Shown here in pieces: positions 34,413-43,318 of a stretch of 64,000 nt of DNA. The stretch is from Microlunatus sp. Gsoil 973 (GTDB lineage Bacteria; Actinomycetota; Actinomycetes; Propionibacteriales; Propionibacteriaceae): contig NZ_CP046122.1 in the NCBI RefSeq assembly GCF_009707365.1, positions 3,410,001-3,474,000 of the forward strand, in the 5' to 3' direction. The notes under the pieces are model-generated. The model was not told the DNA's origin. It saw only the letters and a program-made list of their open reading frames with translations, and did not search any database. The position numbers and the translations under genes were made by a program. Every line of letters starts with the position of its first letter. Position 1 is the first letter of the stretch.

Positions 34413-34919
34413 TCAAATCCGTAACCACGCGGCGCGGACGGCAGCGATCTGCGCGTGCAGCGTCAAGCCCGAAACGTCGAGGTCGGAATCGGTGTCCAGC
34501 GGCGCGAGTTGCTGACGGTGGAGCGACTCGAACTCCTGATCCGTGAGATGGACGCGGCGGGTCCGGGCCCGAGCGCGCGCCATCTCCACAGTGATCACCA
34601 GGCGAATGACCGCCACGTCCGGGACCAGGTCCCGGTACAGCCGGAGGAGCTCGGCGTCGATCACGTCGCTCATCGTGACGTCGAAGCCGTCGGCTCTGAG
34701 GTTCGCCGCCAACGCGGCGGCGTTGCGGACGCCGAGTCTGTGTTGCGCGCGCCCTTCGGCTCCGTCCCACGGGGCGGCGTGCCCGGACTTCACGAGCTGG
34801 CGTACGTCGTCGACATCGATGTAGGCGCATCGCACCGTCGATTCCGCCAAGGCTCGTGCGGTTGCGGTCTTCCCGACGGCAGGGCCGCCGGTGAGAAGGA
34901 GCGGGCGAATCGCGGACAT
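34413..34919 (-). CDS. Small P-loop ATPase/kinase
   Basis: A 168-residue nucleoside-kinase-like P-loop protein. Walker A is GGPAVGKTATARALA, preceded by a hydrophobic strand (RPLLLTGG), and an Asp pair follows in YIDVDDVRQL. Arg-rich RARARTRRVHLTDQEF resembles a kinase lid region. It resembles chloramphenicol-phosphotransferase-like or gluconate-kinase-like AAA_33 proteins. The substrate is unknown. No partner gene is adjacent: the upstream 331 bp lead to tRNA-Arg, and the downstream neighbour is convergent. Confidence 0.82.
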   Translation of the reverse strand: MSAIRPLLLTGGPAVGKTATARALAESTVRCAYIDVDDVRQLVKSGHAAPWDGAEGRAQHRLGVRNAAALAANLRADGFDVTMSDVIDAELLRLYRDLVPDVAVIRLVITVEMARARARTRRVHLTDQEFESLHRQQLAPLDTDSDLDVSGLTLHAQIAAVRAAWLRI

Positions 34920-35250
34920 GTGCTCGAGGCTAATTCAGGAGTACGCGCGGATACACGACTGACCTTCGTGCACATCTGCCGTCCAAACAGGCGGCGGAGG
35001 CCGGATCAGTGACGCTCGCCTCGTCTGGACGGCGAAACTACTCGCGGCGGCAGAGGCGAGGTCGTAGTTGTCGAAGAAGTCGGTGGTGTCGCGGGGTGGC
35101 GGTCAGCGGCCGGTGTCCCGGGCCGGGAAGTCGAGTCGTCGCGACCGAACGGTGCTGTGGTGGTTTGCAGCCGACCGGTTCCCGGCGGCCGTCAGTGCCG
35201 CACTTCTCAGCCAGTTTGGTGTTTGCCCTTGTCAGGGCCAGTTCGGGAAG
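34920..35250. other. Non-coding region between kinase gene and tRNA-Arg
   Basis: No convincing gene is visible in these 331 bp. GCCGTCCA (34978-34985) and TGGACGGC (35026-35033) form perfect inverted arms 40 bp apart. GCCCT-TGTC-AGGGC at 35225-35238 could be a short terminator for the tRNA transcript. A stretch TTDFFDNYDLASAAASSF on the minus strand has no start codon or ribosome-binding site and may be chance. Confidence 0.4.
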
Positions 35251-35323
35251 CGCGCCCGGAGGGATTCGAACCCCCAACCTTCTGATCCGTAGTCAGATGC
35301 TCTATCCGTTGAGCCACGGGCGC
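35251..35323 (-). tRNA. tRNA-Arg (anticodon ACG)
   Basis: A 73-nt cloverleaf. The acceptor arms GCGCCCG/CGGGCGC, D-stem GCTC/GAGC, anticodon stem TCTGA/TCAGA around CTACGGA (anticodon ACG), and T-arm with TTCGAAT all pair. The discriminator is G and CCA is not encoded. ACG would be edited to ICG and read CGU, CGC and CGA. Confidence 0.95.
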
Positions 35324-35522
35324 TCGTTGCCGGACAGGCCGGCAACGCCGACTCAGCTTAGCGGGCAGGTGCGGATGCGCCCAAATGCATGCCGCCACGA
35401 GTGGGGCCGACCCGCCCGAATCGTGCATGTCAGTCCTCGGTCACCTATTGTTCAGTCCAGCGGTTCGGTCCATGGCGGCCCGCGGCCGCACTGGTACGTC
35501 TACCCCAGTCCCAAGGGGAGCT

Positions 35523-36821
35523 GTGACTGTTGCGCTGTTCGTCGTGGTCTGCGTTGTCGCCGTCGCACTGATCTTCGACTTCACCAACGGCTTCCACGAC
35601 AGCGCCAACGCGATGGCAGGTCCGATCGCCACCGGCGCACTCACGCCTCGTACAGCCGTCATTCTCGCCGCCGTCCTGAACGTCGTCGGCGCCTGCCTTT
35701 CCACCGAGGTCGCCAAGACCATCTCCGGTGGATTCTTCGACGAGACGCTGGTCACTCCGGTCATCGTCCTGGCGGGACTCACCGGGGCGATCATCTGGAA
35801 CCTGATCACCTGGCTCTTCGGCCTGCCGTCCAGTTCCTCCCACGCCCTCTTCGGCGGCCTCATCGGAGCTGTGATCATCGGTGCAGGTGTCGGCACGGTG
35901 CATTTCGGCGTGGTGATCTCCAAGGTGTTCCTGCCGGCCGTTGCCGCTCCGGTGATAGCAGGGCTCGCTGCTGCCTCGGCGATCAAGATCTCCGATGCTG
36001 TCACCTCGAACCTGCCGAAGAAGAAGTCTGCCAAGAAGGGATTCCGTAACGCGCAGGCCTTCACCGCCGCACTGGTCGCCCTCGCCCACGGCACCTCCGA
36101 CGGGCAGAAGACGATGGGCGTCATCACCCTGGTGCTGGTCGCCGCCAATCTGCAGAGCCCCGACACCGGTCCGCACTGGTGGGTGATCGGATCGGCTGGA
36201 CTGGCGATCGGCCTGGGCACGTATTCCGGCGGCTGGCGGATCATGCGCACCCTGGGCAAGGGGATTGTCAAGATCGACACCGAGCAGGGCGCGGCCGCCG
36301 GGTCGGCCACGGCGGTAACCATCCTGGCGTCAGCACATCTTGGCTTCGGCCTGTCCACGACCCACGTCTCCACCGGAAGCATCATCGGCTCGGGCATCGG
36401 ACGGAAGGGATCCGACGTCCGGTGGGGCGTTGCCCGCAGAATGGTCTACGCCTGGCTGCTCACCCTGCCGGGTGCCGCAGTCGTCGGGGGTGCAGCCTCG
36501 CTGCTGGCCGATCAGGGGATCGCCGGCACGATCATCCTGCTGGCCAGCCTCGGCGTCGCCTGCCTGGTGATCTACCTCGTCTCCCGCCGAAACGCGGTCG
36601 ACCGCACCAACGTCACCGAGAGCCCGGAGGTGCTGGTGCTGAACGCGGCCAAGCCGAACAAGATCGCGAAGGCCCAACGCAAGTACGCCAAACGGCTCGC
36701 CAAACAAGCGGCACTGGACGCCGGTCGCGTACCGGCGCACGTCGGCGGAGTCTCGTCCGAGGTGACGGCAACCGAGGAAGAGCGTGCCCAGCATGCCAGT
36801 CGCGAAAGTGAAGCATCATGA
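35523..36821 (+). CDS. Pit-family low-affinity inorganic phosphate permease
   Basis: A 432-residue phosphate transporter with about ten helices in two homologous halves. Each half carries the PiT signature GxxxxD/NA region: FDFTNGFHDSANAMAGPIAT at the start and AHGTSDGQKTMGVITL in the second half. A loop with NLPKKKSAKKG separates the halves and the last ~65 residues are basic and cytoplasmic. GTG 35523 is chosen because AAGGGG lies just upstream and this places the first helix at the N-terminus. Its stop overlaps the small membrane protein by ATGA. No PhoU-like DUF47 partner is present, although many Pit genes have one. Confidence 0.93.
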   Translation: MTVALFVVVCVVAVALIFDFTNGFHDSANAMAGPIATGALTPRTAVILAAVLNVVGACLSTEVAKTISGGFFDETLVTPVIVLAGLTGAIIWNLITWLFGLPSSSSHALFGGLIGAVIIGAGVGTVHFGVVISKVFLPAVAAPVIAGLAAASAIKISDAVTSNLPKKKSAKKGFRNAQAFTAALVALAHGTSDGQKTMGVITLVLVAANLQSPDTGPHWWVIGSAGLAIGLGTYSGGWRIMRTLGKGIVKIDTEQGAAAGSATAVTILASAHLGFGLSTTHVSTGSIIGSGIGRKGSDVRWGVARRMVYAWLLTLPGAAVVGGAASLLADQGIAGTIILLASLGVACLVIYLVSRRNAVDRTNVTESPEVLVLNAAKPNKIAKAQRKYAKRLAKQAALDAGRVPAHVGGVSSEVTATEEERAQHASRESEAS

Positions 36822-37042
36822 TCGACTGGGTTTCGCTGATCATCGTCGGTGTCGTCTCGATCGGCGTCACGGCCCTCTTCGCGGTGCTGCTCTCGGTCGG
36901 CATCCGGCTGCTGTCGGTGGCTCGGGCGGCCGCCGACAGCCGGGCGGCGATGCCCGCCACCGTCGGAGCCTGGGTCCTGCTCGGGTTGATCGGCGTGATG
37001 CTGCTGCTCGGGCTCTATTTGATCATTCCGCAGTTCCACTGA
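36818..37042 (+). CDS. Small two-helix membrane protein
   Basis: A 74-residue protein almost entirely made of two hydrophobic helices (VSLIIVGVVSIGVTALFAVL and VGAWVLLGLIGVMLLLGLYL) separated by an Ala/Arg-rich loop. It starts in an ATGA overlap with the phosphate permease, so it is cotranslated with it. Its role may be to assist or regulate the permease; this is inference from position. The family is not recognised. Confidence 0.75.
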   Translation: MIDWVSLIIVGVVSIGVTALFAVLLSVGIRLLSVARAAADSRAAMPATVGAWVLLGLIGVMLLLGLYLIIPQFH

Positions 37043-37076
37043 GGCTTCGACCGGCACCCGCACAGGAGGACTCGGC

Positions 37077-37490
37077 ATGTGGTGGCACGCGCTCATCGGG
37101 ATCGCTGTAGGGCTGCTGGTCGCGTACCTGATCCTGCTCGGCCTGCTGTGGCTGGCCTCCCGCCGAGCCGGCGATCCGGTCCGGCTTCGCGAGGGCATGC
37201 GACTGTTGCCCGACCTGATCCGGCTGATCCGTCGCCTGGTCGCCGATCCCGACCTGCCCCGAGGCGTGCGCGTCCGGCTGGCACTGTTGCTGGGCTATCT
37301 GCTGCTACCCGTCGACCTGGTGCCGGACTTCATCCCGGTTCTCGGTTACGCCGATGACGCCATCATTCTCGTCATCGCCCTCCGTTCCATCACCCGCCGA
37401 GCCGGTCCGGAGGCTCTCACCCGACACTGGCCGGGAACGCCGGCCGGTCTCGCCGCGGTGCGCCGCTTCGCCGGCCTGCCGGCGGAGTAA
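37077..37490 (+). CDS. DUF1232 (YkvA-like) small membrane protein
   Basis: A 137-residue protein with one N-terminal helix (IAVGLLVAYLILLGLLWLA) and the DUF1232 core: RLALLLGYLLLPVDLVPDFI followed by PVLGYADDAIILVIALR. The LxxPxDLxPDFIPxxGYxDD pattern is diagnostic. The function of the family is not known. AGGAGG lies eight bases before ATG 37077. It is 34 bp after the two-helix protein, making a likely three-gene operon with the phosphate permease. Confidence 0.85.
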   Translation: MWWHALIGIAVGLLVAYLILLGLLWLASRRAGDPVRLREGMRLLPDLIRLIRRLVADPDLPRGVRVRLALLLGYLLLPVDLVPDFIPVLGYADDAIILVIALRSITRRAGPEALTRHWPGTPAGLAAVRRFAGLPAE

Positions 37491-37505
37491 CACGACGACG
37501 GCCGG

Positions 37506-38294
37506 TCAGGAGAAGTCACCGACACAGATCGCGTAGTCGGCGACCCGCTCGAATCCGACCCGCTCAGCGACGGCGATCGACGGCAGGTTCGTCGCCCACG
37601 CATCCCAGTACGCGACCAGCCCGCGCCGTACGCACTCCGCGACGAACGCGCTCGCGGTCAGCGTCGCCAGTCCGCGCCGACGGTATCCGGGCTGGGTCTC
37701 GATGCCGGTCCCGCAGTGCCGCGCACTGCGGTACTCGGCGGTGCACCAACAGGCGATCGTCGATGCGGTGTGCGCGACGTAGCCGAAGCCCCTGTGCTGG
37801 AACTCCCGCACTGACGGCCATCCCGATTCAATCTCGGCGACGACGTCGGAGAATCCGGACAGGGCGGACAGGTCGCCGAATCGCTCGGTGATCGACGCTA
37901 TGCCGAAACCCTCCGGCAGTCGCTCCGAGCGATCCTGCGGGTTCGGCCGGGCCAGCCGGTAAAGGACCCGATCGCGTCGCTCCAGGTCCCGGTCGGGGAA
38001 GACCGCGGCTGCGGTGGCTTCGGAAAGGTACAACTTCAGGAATCCCGGACGGGAGGGCGCGACCACTTCGTCGAACAGCTGCCGCCAGGCTCGAGCCTCG
38101 TCACCGACCGCACCGGCCAGGTAGACGGTATGGCTGCCGTCCCAGATGAGTGAAGCCGCGGGGACGGCGACGTCGTCGACCCAGACCCGGGCCGGCGTGG
38201 CACCGGCGACCATCGCATCGACGACGAAGCCCAGATACTCGGCATCGAACAGCCGACGGATGCCGAGAGCTTCATCGGTGGGCACCAAGATCAC
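37506..38294 (-). CDS. GNAT-family acetyltransferase
   Basis: A 262-residue protein whose C-terminal half is a GCN5-related N-acetyltransferase: the acetyl-CoA pyrophosphate loop appears as GTGIETQPGYRRRGLATLTA, followed by FVAECVRRGLVAYWDAWATN and the closing VAERVGFERVADY. The N-terminal half (about 130 residues) is a separate domain of the kind seen in PF12746-type acetyltransferases. The acceptor is unknown. It is convergent with the DUF1232 gene, with only 15 bp between stops. Confidence 0.88.
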   Translation of the reverse strand: MILVPTDEALGIRRLFDAEYLGFVVDAMVAGATPARVWVDDVAVPAASLIWDGSHTVYLAGAVGDEARAWRQLFDEVVAPSRPGFLKLYLSEATAAAVFPDRDLERRDRVLYRLARPNPQDRSERLPEGFGIASITERFGDLSALSGFSDVVAEIESGWPSVREFQHRGFGYVAHTASTIACWCTAEYRSARHCGTGIETQPGYRRRGLATLTASAFVAECVRRGLVAYWDAWATNLPSIAVAERVGFERVADYAICVGDFS

Positions 38295-38371
38295 GACGCG
38301 AGCGTAGCGGGGTGCGGCTTCGCCGGGAGACTCCTGGAGCGGAGTCCCCCGGCACTCGGCCTGGTCAGGGG

Positions 38372-38462
38372 CGGAGGCGGCGGGATTTGAACCCGCGATG
38401 GGCTTTAAGACCCAAACCCGCTTAGCAGGCGGGCGCCATAGACCGGACTAGGCGACGCCTCC
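38372..38462 (-). tRNA. tRNA-Ser (anticodon GCT)
   Basis: A 91-nt class II tRNA. The acceptor arms GGAGGCG/CGCCTCC, anticodon stem CCCGC/GCGGG around CTGCTAA (anticodon GCT), a long variable arm, and T-stem GCGGG/CCCGC with TTCAAAT are all present. The discriminator is G, as required by seryl-tRNA synthetase. It reads AGC and AGU. Confidence 0.95.
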
Positions 38463-38727
38463 CGACCGATTCGGCCCCATGGCCAACACCGCAACCACTC
38501 AGGGCAGTCACAGACGGTGGTGCATGGAACGCCCGGCAAGACTACCGATTGGACCCGCACCTGAGCAAAAATGGGCCGACTGACGGCTGGGTCAGCTCTC
38601 CGGTAAGGTCCGCGAGGTACGGAACTCTCCCACCGTGCACCTAAAGTTGAGACGGCCCTGCCGCGACCAGGCACCGGCCGGCTGACTGACTGAACTCAAA
38701 ACTGGCGCCAACCGGCGAGGAGAGTAC

Positions 38728-40335
38728 GTGGCCGAGGACGACTGGAACTGGGAGTTGCCCAGGCGCGCCCTGGAGCCACAGCACGGTCCCGACCGCCCCC
38801 GCCCGCGCCGGGCACGCCGGGCCGCGCCCGAGGAGGGCATTGCGGGCGGCTTCCGTCGCAGCGTCCTCTTCACCATCCTAGGCTCCTTCCTTCCCGGTCT
38901 CGGTCTGATCGCAGCCCGCCGGCGACTGGTCGGCGGCATCATCCTCGCGGCGTTCCTCACCCTGGTGCTCGGCGGCCTGATCTGGGCACTTGCGGATCCG
39001 CGGTCACTGCTGGCCACCGCTGTCGATCCCGGCCTACTCAAGTTGATCACAGTCGGACTGATCGTGCTCGGCGTGGTCTGGGTGCTGGTGATCATCGCCA
39101 GCCATCTCAGCCTGACCCGGGGACCGTTGCGGCGCGGTCAGCGGGTCGGCGCCAGCATCCTGGTCGGTGCACTGACCTTCGTGATCGCCGCACCGGTGGC
39201 CGTCGGCGCCCGCTACAGCTATGACCAGGCCAGCCTGGTGTCGACCGTCTTCCACCAGCAGAAGCACTCCGAGAGCGCGACGCGGCCGAGTGCTGAGCCG
39301 ACCGCCAAGTCCGACCCGTGGAAGAACAAGCCGCGTGTCAACATCCTGCTCCTCGGCGGTGACGCTGGTCCGGACCGCACCGGGACGCGGACCGATACCG
39401 TGATGATCGCCAGCATCGATACCAAGACCGGCGACACGACCTTGATCAGTCTGCCGCGCAACACCGCGCGGATGCCGTTCCCGCCGAAGTCCCCGCTGGC
39501 CAAGTACTACCCGAATGGATTCACCAACGGTGACGGCAACAATGCCGAGTACTTCCTGAACGCGATGTACGACAACGTGCCCGCGACGGTGCCCAAGAAC
39601 ATCCTCGGCAAGACCGACAATCTCGGCGCCGACGTGCTCAAGCTGTCGGTCGGCGAGGCGATCGGGCTCAAGATCGACTACTACGTGTTGATCGATCTTG
39701 CCGGGTTCAAGAAGTTGATCGACGCACTCGGCGGGATCACAGTCAACATCAACACCTACGTCGCGATCGGTGGGAGCACCGACGAGCACCGGCCGCCGAA
39801 CTCCTGGCTGCACCCGGGTGCCAACCAGCACCTCAACGGCGCCAAGGCGCTCTGGTTCGCCCGCGGCCGCTACGGTGCCGACGACTTCCAGCGGATGGAC
39901 CGACAACGCTGCGTGGTGGACGCGATCATCCAGCAGGCCAATCCGGCCAACGTGCTGACCCGCTACGAGGCGATCGCCCGAGCGGGCAAGGAGATCGTCA
40001 AGACCGACATCCCCCAGGAAGCTCTGCCCGCCTTCGTCGAACTGAGCATGCGGGCCAAGAAGGGCAACGTACGCAGCCTGGTCTTCAAGCACGGTGTCAA
40101 CGGATTCTCCAGTCCCGACCCGGATTTCGATCTGGTACGCCACCAGGTCGCCAAGGCGATCGACGAAACGGTCCATCCCCCCAAGAAGGCCAAGAAGCCG
40201 GGCAAGTCCGGTTCGGCCAAGGGCTCCGGCGGATCGTCATCATCCCGGACGTCGCCCTCGCCGCAGAGTGAGTCGGCCGCAGACGCCTGTGCGTTCGATC
40301 CGCAGATGGCCGCGAACGCCCAGCCTCCGGGCTGA
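38728..40335 (+). CDS. LytR-CpsA-Psr (LCP) family cell-wall ligase, large form
   Basis: A 535-residue LCP protein. Its N-terminus is acidic then Arg-rich. Several hydrophobic segments (about residues 45-155) precede the outside domain, more than the single helix usual in the family. The LCP domain begins with RVNILLLGGDAG, TRTDTVMIASIDTKTGDTTL, SLPRNTARMPFP, and later has FARGRYGADDFQRMDRQRCV. The C-terminal tail is Lys/Ser-rich. It is predicted to attach wall teichoic-acid-like or polysaccharide polymers to peptidoglycan. GTG 38728 follows GGAGAG. It is the second LCP gene in the window; the first is at 1.7 kb. Confidence 0.92.
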   Translation: MAEDDWNWELPRRALEPQHGPDRPRPRRARRAAPEEGIAGGFRRSVLFTILGSFLPGLGLIAARRRLVGGIILAAFLTLVLGGLIWALADPRSLLATAVDPGLLKLITVGLIVLGVVWVLVIIASHLSLTRGPLRRGQRVGASILVGALTFVIAAPVAVGARYSYDQASLVSTVFHQQKHSESATRPSAEPTAKSDPWKNKPRVNILLLGGDAGPDRTGTRTDTVMIASIDTKTGDTTLISLPRNTARMPFPPKSPLAKYYPNGFTNGDGNNAEYFLNAMYDNVPATVPKNILGKTDNLGADVLKLSVGEAIGLKIDYYVLIDLAGFKKLIDALGGITVNINTYVAIGGSTDEHRPPNSWLHPGANQHLNGAKALWFARGRYGADDFQRMDRQRCVVDAIIQQANPANVLTRYEAIARAGKEIVKTDIPQEALPAFVELSMRAKKGNVRSLVFKHGVNGFSSPDPDFDLVRHQVAKAIDETVHPPKKAKKPGKSGSAKGSGGSSSSRTSPSPQSESAADACAFDPQMAANAQPPG

Positions 40336-40379
40336 TCCTGTGCTGTCTGAGTCCTTCGAACAGCGGTCGCGGTCTGTGC

Positions 40380-40826
40380 TCAGAGGTCGCGGTAGCCGCG
40401 GCTCTGGTCGAGCCGGGCGACCAGCGCGCCCGACAGCCGCTGGAGCACCGGGTCTCCGGCACCCCGCGGACTGTCGATCTTGAGCGCTGCCTGCCGATCC
40501 CGCCGATTGAGATAGATCGTCTGACCCGCAGCCGAGACGTCGTCGATCTCCGACCAGGCCGCTGACGCCGACCGCCCACCACTGGTGATCATGATGTGCT
40601 CCCGGTCCAGGACGACCCTGGTGGTCACCCGTCTCCCGACGGCCATCGTGGCCACGATCACTCCGGCGCCGACCAGCATGACGGCGACACCGGCGATGAT
40701 CAGATAGGACTTCCCGAACGCCAGACCGAGGCCGAGGAGGACTGCGCCGAGCCCGTCGACCACGGCAACGTTGCGAAACGTCTTCACCGGCGGAGCCGGC
40801 GCCAGGACGTAGGACTCCTCGGTCAC
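40380..40826 (-). CDS. Membrane protein with bacterial PH-like domain
   Basis: A 148-residue protein with two adjacent helices (VAVVDGLGAVLLGLGLAFGK and YLIIAGVAVMLVGAGVIVAT) and a C-terminal PH-like beta domain: TRVVLDREHIMITSGGRSAS, then AWSEIDDVSAAGQTIYL. This two-helix plus bPH2-type layout is common in actinobacterial membrane proteins of unknown role. The tRNA-Ser (TGA) gene is 27 bp upstream of its start. Confidence 0.72.
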   Translation of the reverse strand: MTEESYVLAPAPPVKTFRNVAVVDGLGAVLLGLGLAFGKSYLIIAGVAVMLVGAGVIVATMAVGRRVTTRVVLDREHIMITSGGRSASAAWSEIDDVSAAGQTIYLNRRDRQAALKIDSPRGAGDPVLQRLSGALVARLDQSRGYRDL

Positions 40827-40853
40827 GTGTCCCCTCTTCCAAGCTGTCGACTG

Positions 40854-40942
40854 CGGCGAGGGTGGGATTCGAACCCACGGAACGGTTTGAGCCGCTCGGC
40901 CGCTTTCAAGGCGGCTGCACTAGTCCACTATGCGACCTCGCC
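40854..40942 (-). tRNA. tRNA-Ser (anticodon TGA)
   Basis: An 89-nt class II tRNA. The acceptor arms GGCGAGG/CCTCGCC, anticodon stem GCCGC/GCGGC around CTTGAAA (anticodon TGA), a long variable arm, and T-stem GTGGG/CCCAC with TTCGAAT are present. The discriminator is G. It reads UCN codons. Together with tRNA-Ser (GCT) at 38.4 kb it supplies most serine decoding close to serS at 51.2 kb. Confidence 0.95.
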
Positions 40943-40980
40943 GGGTGGCCCATCGCCGGTGATGGAACCAGTGGGTGATC

Positions 40981-41949
40981 CTACGGGAGAAGCAGGATCT
41001 TGCCGACATTCTCCCCGGACTCCAGCCTGGAATGAGCCTGGGCGGCGTCGGCCAGACCGAACCGCGTCTCCGGCGCCGCCCTGATCCGGCCGGCGGCGTA
41101 CATCGGCCACACCGTGTCGGCCACCCGAGCGACGATCGCGGCCTTCTGTTCCACCGGGCGTCCGCGCAGTGAGGTGGCGGTCACCGAGCACCGCCGACTG
41201 AGCAGCCGTCCGAGGTCGAGCTCGGCACGCGACCCGCCCTGCAGGCCGATGATCACCAGCCGGCCGTCGGGTGCCAGGGCAGCGGTGTTGGCGTCGAGAT
41301 ACTTCGCGCCCATGTTGTCCAGGATCACGTCGACGCCGCGGCCGGTGAAGTCGGCGATCGCCGCAGACCAGTCGTCGCGATAGCTGACCGCAAGATCGGC
41401 GCCGAGTGCGCGGCAGTGATCCAACTTCTTCGGGCTGCCGGCGGTGGCGATGACGGTCGCGCCGAGTTGCTTGGCGTACTGGATGGCGAAGGAACCGATA
41501 CCGCCCGCGCCGCCGTGCACCAGAAACGTCTCACCGTCATCGAGCCCGACCAGGTCGGCATTGGAGACGACGGTCGCGGCGACCTCCAGCAACCCACCCG
41601 CGGTGACCAGATCGATTCCGTCCGGCGGCCGGACGACCTGACCTGCCGGCACGGCAACGCGTTCCGCATAGCCGCCGCCGGCCAGCAGCGCGACGCACGG
41701 GTCCCCGACCTGCCAACCGTCGACCTCCCCGCCGACGGCCGCGATCCTCCCCGAGCACTCCAGGCCGATGATGCCGGAGGCACCCGGCGGCGGCGGGTAG
41801 ACCCCGATCCGCTGCTGCAGATCGGCCCGGTTGACCCCCGCAGCGACGACCTCGACCAGCAGTTCGCCCGGCCCGGGGACGGGATCGGCCACCTCGTCGA
41901 GCTGCAACACCTCAGGGCCGCCGGGCTGATCCACCGTGATTGCACGCAT
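40981..41949 (-). CDS. NADPH:quinone oxidoreductase-type MDR protein
   Basis: A 322-residue medium-chain dehydrogenase of the zinc-free quinone oxidoreductase class (PIG3-like). The GroES-like domain shows GELLVEVVAAGVNRADLQQR and PGASGIIGLECSGRIAAVG, and the Rossmann domain the NADPH loop HGGAGGIGSFAIQYAK. No zinc ligands are visible. It reduces quinones or alkenals with NADPH. Start ATG 41949. It is divergent from the LacI regulator, 284 bp away, and may be unrelated to it. Confidence 0.9.
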   Translation of the reverse strand: MRAITVDQPGGPEVLQLDEVADPVPGPGELLVEVVAAGVNRADLQQRIGVYPPPPGASGIIGLECSGRIAAVGGEVDGWQVGDPCVALLAGGGYAERVAVPAGQVVRPPDGIDLVTAGGLLEVAATVVSNADLVGLDDGETFLVHGGAGGIGSFAIQYAKQLGATVIATAGSPKKLDHCRALGADLAVSYRDDWSAAIADFTGRGVDVILDNMGAKYLDANTAALAPDGRLVIIGLQGGSRAELDLGRLLSRRCSVTATSLRGRPVEQKAAIVARVADTVWPMYAAGRIRAAPETRFGLADAAQAHSRLESGENVGKILLLP

Positions 41950-42083
41950 GTCCGCAGTCTGCCCGGCGGGCAGCGGGCGTGCTCGTCAGGGTCGCCCGGT
42001 CGGCCCGGTTCGGCGGGATGACGGTGCGCTGAGGCCAGACTTTGATGGAACGCCTTTGCGAAATGCTGCGCAGGCCGTAGGTT

Positions 42084-42105
42084 GTTAAACCATTAATCGT
42101 TTGAC
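42084..42105. promoter_or_regulatory. LacI-family operator upstream of LacI/Gfo-Idh-MocA operon
   Basis: Arms GTTAAAC (42084-42090) and GTTTGAC (42099-42105) are inverted with one mismatch around the palindromic centre ATTAAT, flanked by C residues. This AAAC-ATTAAT-GTTT layout is the symmetric A+T-centred site typical of LacI-family repressors. It lies 128 bp upstream of the LacI gene, so autoregulation is likely. Confidence 0.65.
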
Positions 42106-42233
42106 GGGCGGCCGCGGATCTGCAGGGCACCTGCGGCGCCCCGGTCACCGGGGAACAGTGTGGCTTGCCGACAGGAGACTTGCCGATCAGACGGATCGAA
42201 CCGGCGCAGGGCGCGGTCGGGCAGGAGGTGACG

Positions 42234-43316
42234 ATGCGGGACAAGGCTGGGAAGCCCGCTCGCACCACCTTGCGCATGGTCGCCGAGCTCGCCGGCGTCT
42301 CCACTGCGACAGTCTCCTACGTGCTGTCCGGCCGGACGGGCGGACGCACCGGAGTCTCCGAGGCGACGATGGCCCGCGTCCGGCTGGCTGCGCAGGAGCT
42401 CAACTATCACCCCAACCAGGCCGCAAGGGCGATCCGTACCGGCAAGACCAATCTGGTGCTGCTCTCCCTGACGATGCTGTCCGATCCGTGGGCCCAGGAG
42501 GTCGGCCGGGCGGTCAGCGCGGCGGTGACACCTGCCGGTCTGACGGCGCTGATCCTGGCCGACGGTGACTGGGCGACTGCGATCACCCGTCAACCTTGCG
42601 ACGTTGCCTTCATCGACAGCGCAAGGACCGCCGACCAGCGGGAAGTGCTCCGCCGACTCGCTCGCAGCGGTTACCGGCTGGTCGTGTTCGATGACGAGTT
42701 GGAACCGGACGGATTCGATGTCATCCGGTCCGAGGCGACCGAGGGCTGCCGGCTGGCTGTCCGCCACCTGCTCGAGTCCCATGATCGGATCGGTTGTCTG
42801 ACCACCAGGATGGGTCGCAACCTGGAGCACCGCCGCTATGCGGTCTATCTCGAGGAACTCGAGGCGGCCGGGATCGCTCACCGCGAGGACTACGTCGAGA
42901 CCATCGATCTCGACCCGACCAGCGCGTACGCCGCGGCGGTACGGATGCTCAGCAGTCCGGATCGGCCAACGGCCATCTATGCGATCTCCGACTTCGCAGC
43001 GATGAGCGCCGTCCAGGCCGCCCTTCGATTGCGACTGCGGGTTCCCGAGGACGTCGCGATCATCGGAGTCGGCAACACTGTGGAGGGTGAACGGATGGAG
43101 CCGTCGCTGTCCAGCGTCGGCCCGACCGACTTCTTCACGCGGCTTGCCGAGATCCTGCGGGACCGGGCCACCGGCGAACAACCCGGTTCGGGCACGCTGT
43201 ACGACTTCAGCTGGTCACTGTTCGCCCGCGAGACGACGCTCGGCCAGCCCGTCGGATCGGCCCTGCCGTCCAACAGCACCACCAATCACTCCCGATCACA
43301 TCGAACAGAAAGTTGA
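42234..43316 (+). CDS. LacI-family transcriptional repressor
   Basis: A 360-residue sugar-responsive repressor. The N-terminal helix-turn-helix and hinge read TLRMVAELAGVSTATVSYVL and LNYHPNQAARAIRTGKT, the typical LacI headpiece. The rest is a periplasmic-binding-protein-like domain ending at about residue 330, followed by an unusual short Ser/Asn-rich tail. ATG 42234 follows AGGAGGTGA; an earlier in-frame ATG at 42165 has no such site. The next gene starts two bases after its stop, so the operon is LacI then dehydrogenase. A matching operator lies at 42084-42105. Confidence 0.93.
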   Translation: MRDKAGKPARTTLRMVAELAGVSTATVSYVLSGRTGGRTGVSEATMARVRLAAQELNYHPNQAARAIRTGKTNLVLLSLTMLSDPWAQEVGRAVSAAVTPAGLTALILADGDWATAITRQPCDVAFIDSARTADQREVLRRLARSGYRLVVFDDELEPDGFDVIRSEATEGCRLAVRHLLESHDRIGCLTTRMGRNLEHRRYAVYLEELEAAGIAHREDYVETIDLDPTSAYAAAVRMLSSPDRPTAIYAISDFAAMSAVQAALRLRLRVPEDVAIIGVGNTVEGERMEPSLSSVGPTDFFTRLAEILRDRATGEQPGSGTLYDFSWSLFARETTLGQPVGSALPSNSTTNHSRSHRTES

Positions 43317-43318
43317 CC

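Noticed and set aside
34940-35110. Possible small minus-strand gene reading TTDFFDNYDLASAAASSF
   Set aside because: No start codon with ribosome-binding site and no conserved family that I recognise; left as a possible chance run or remnant.
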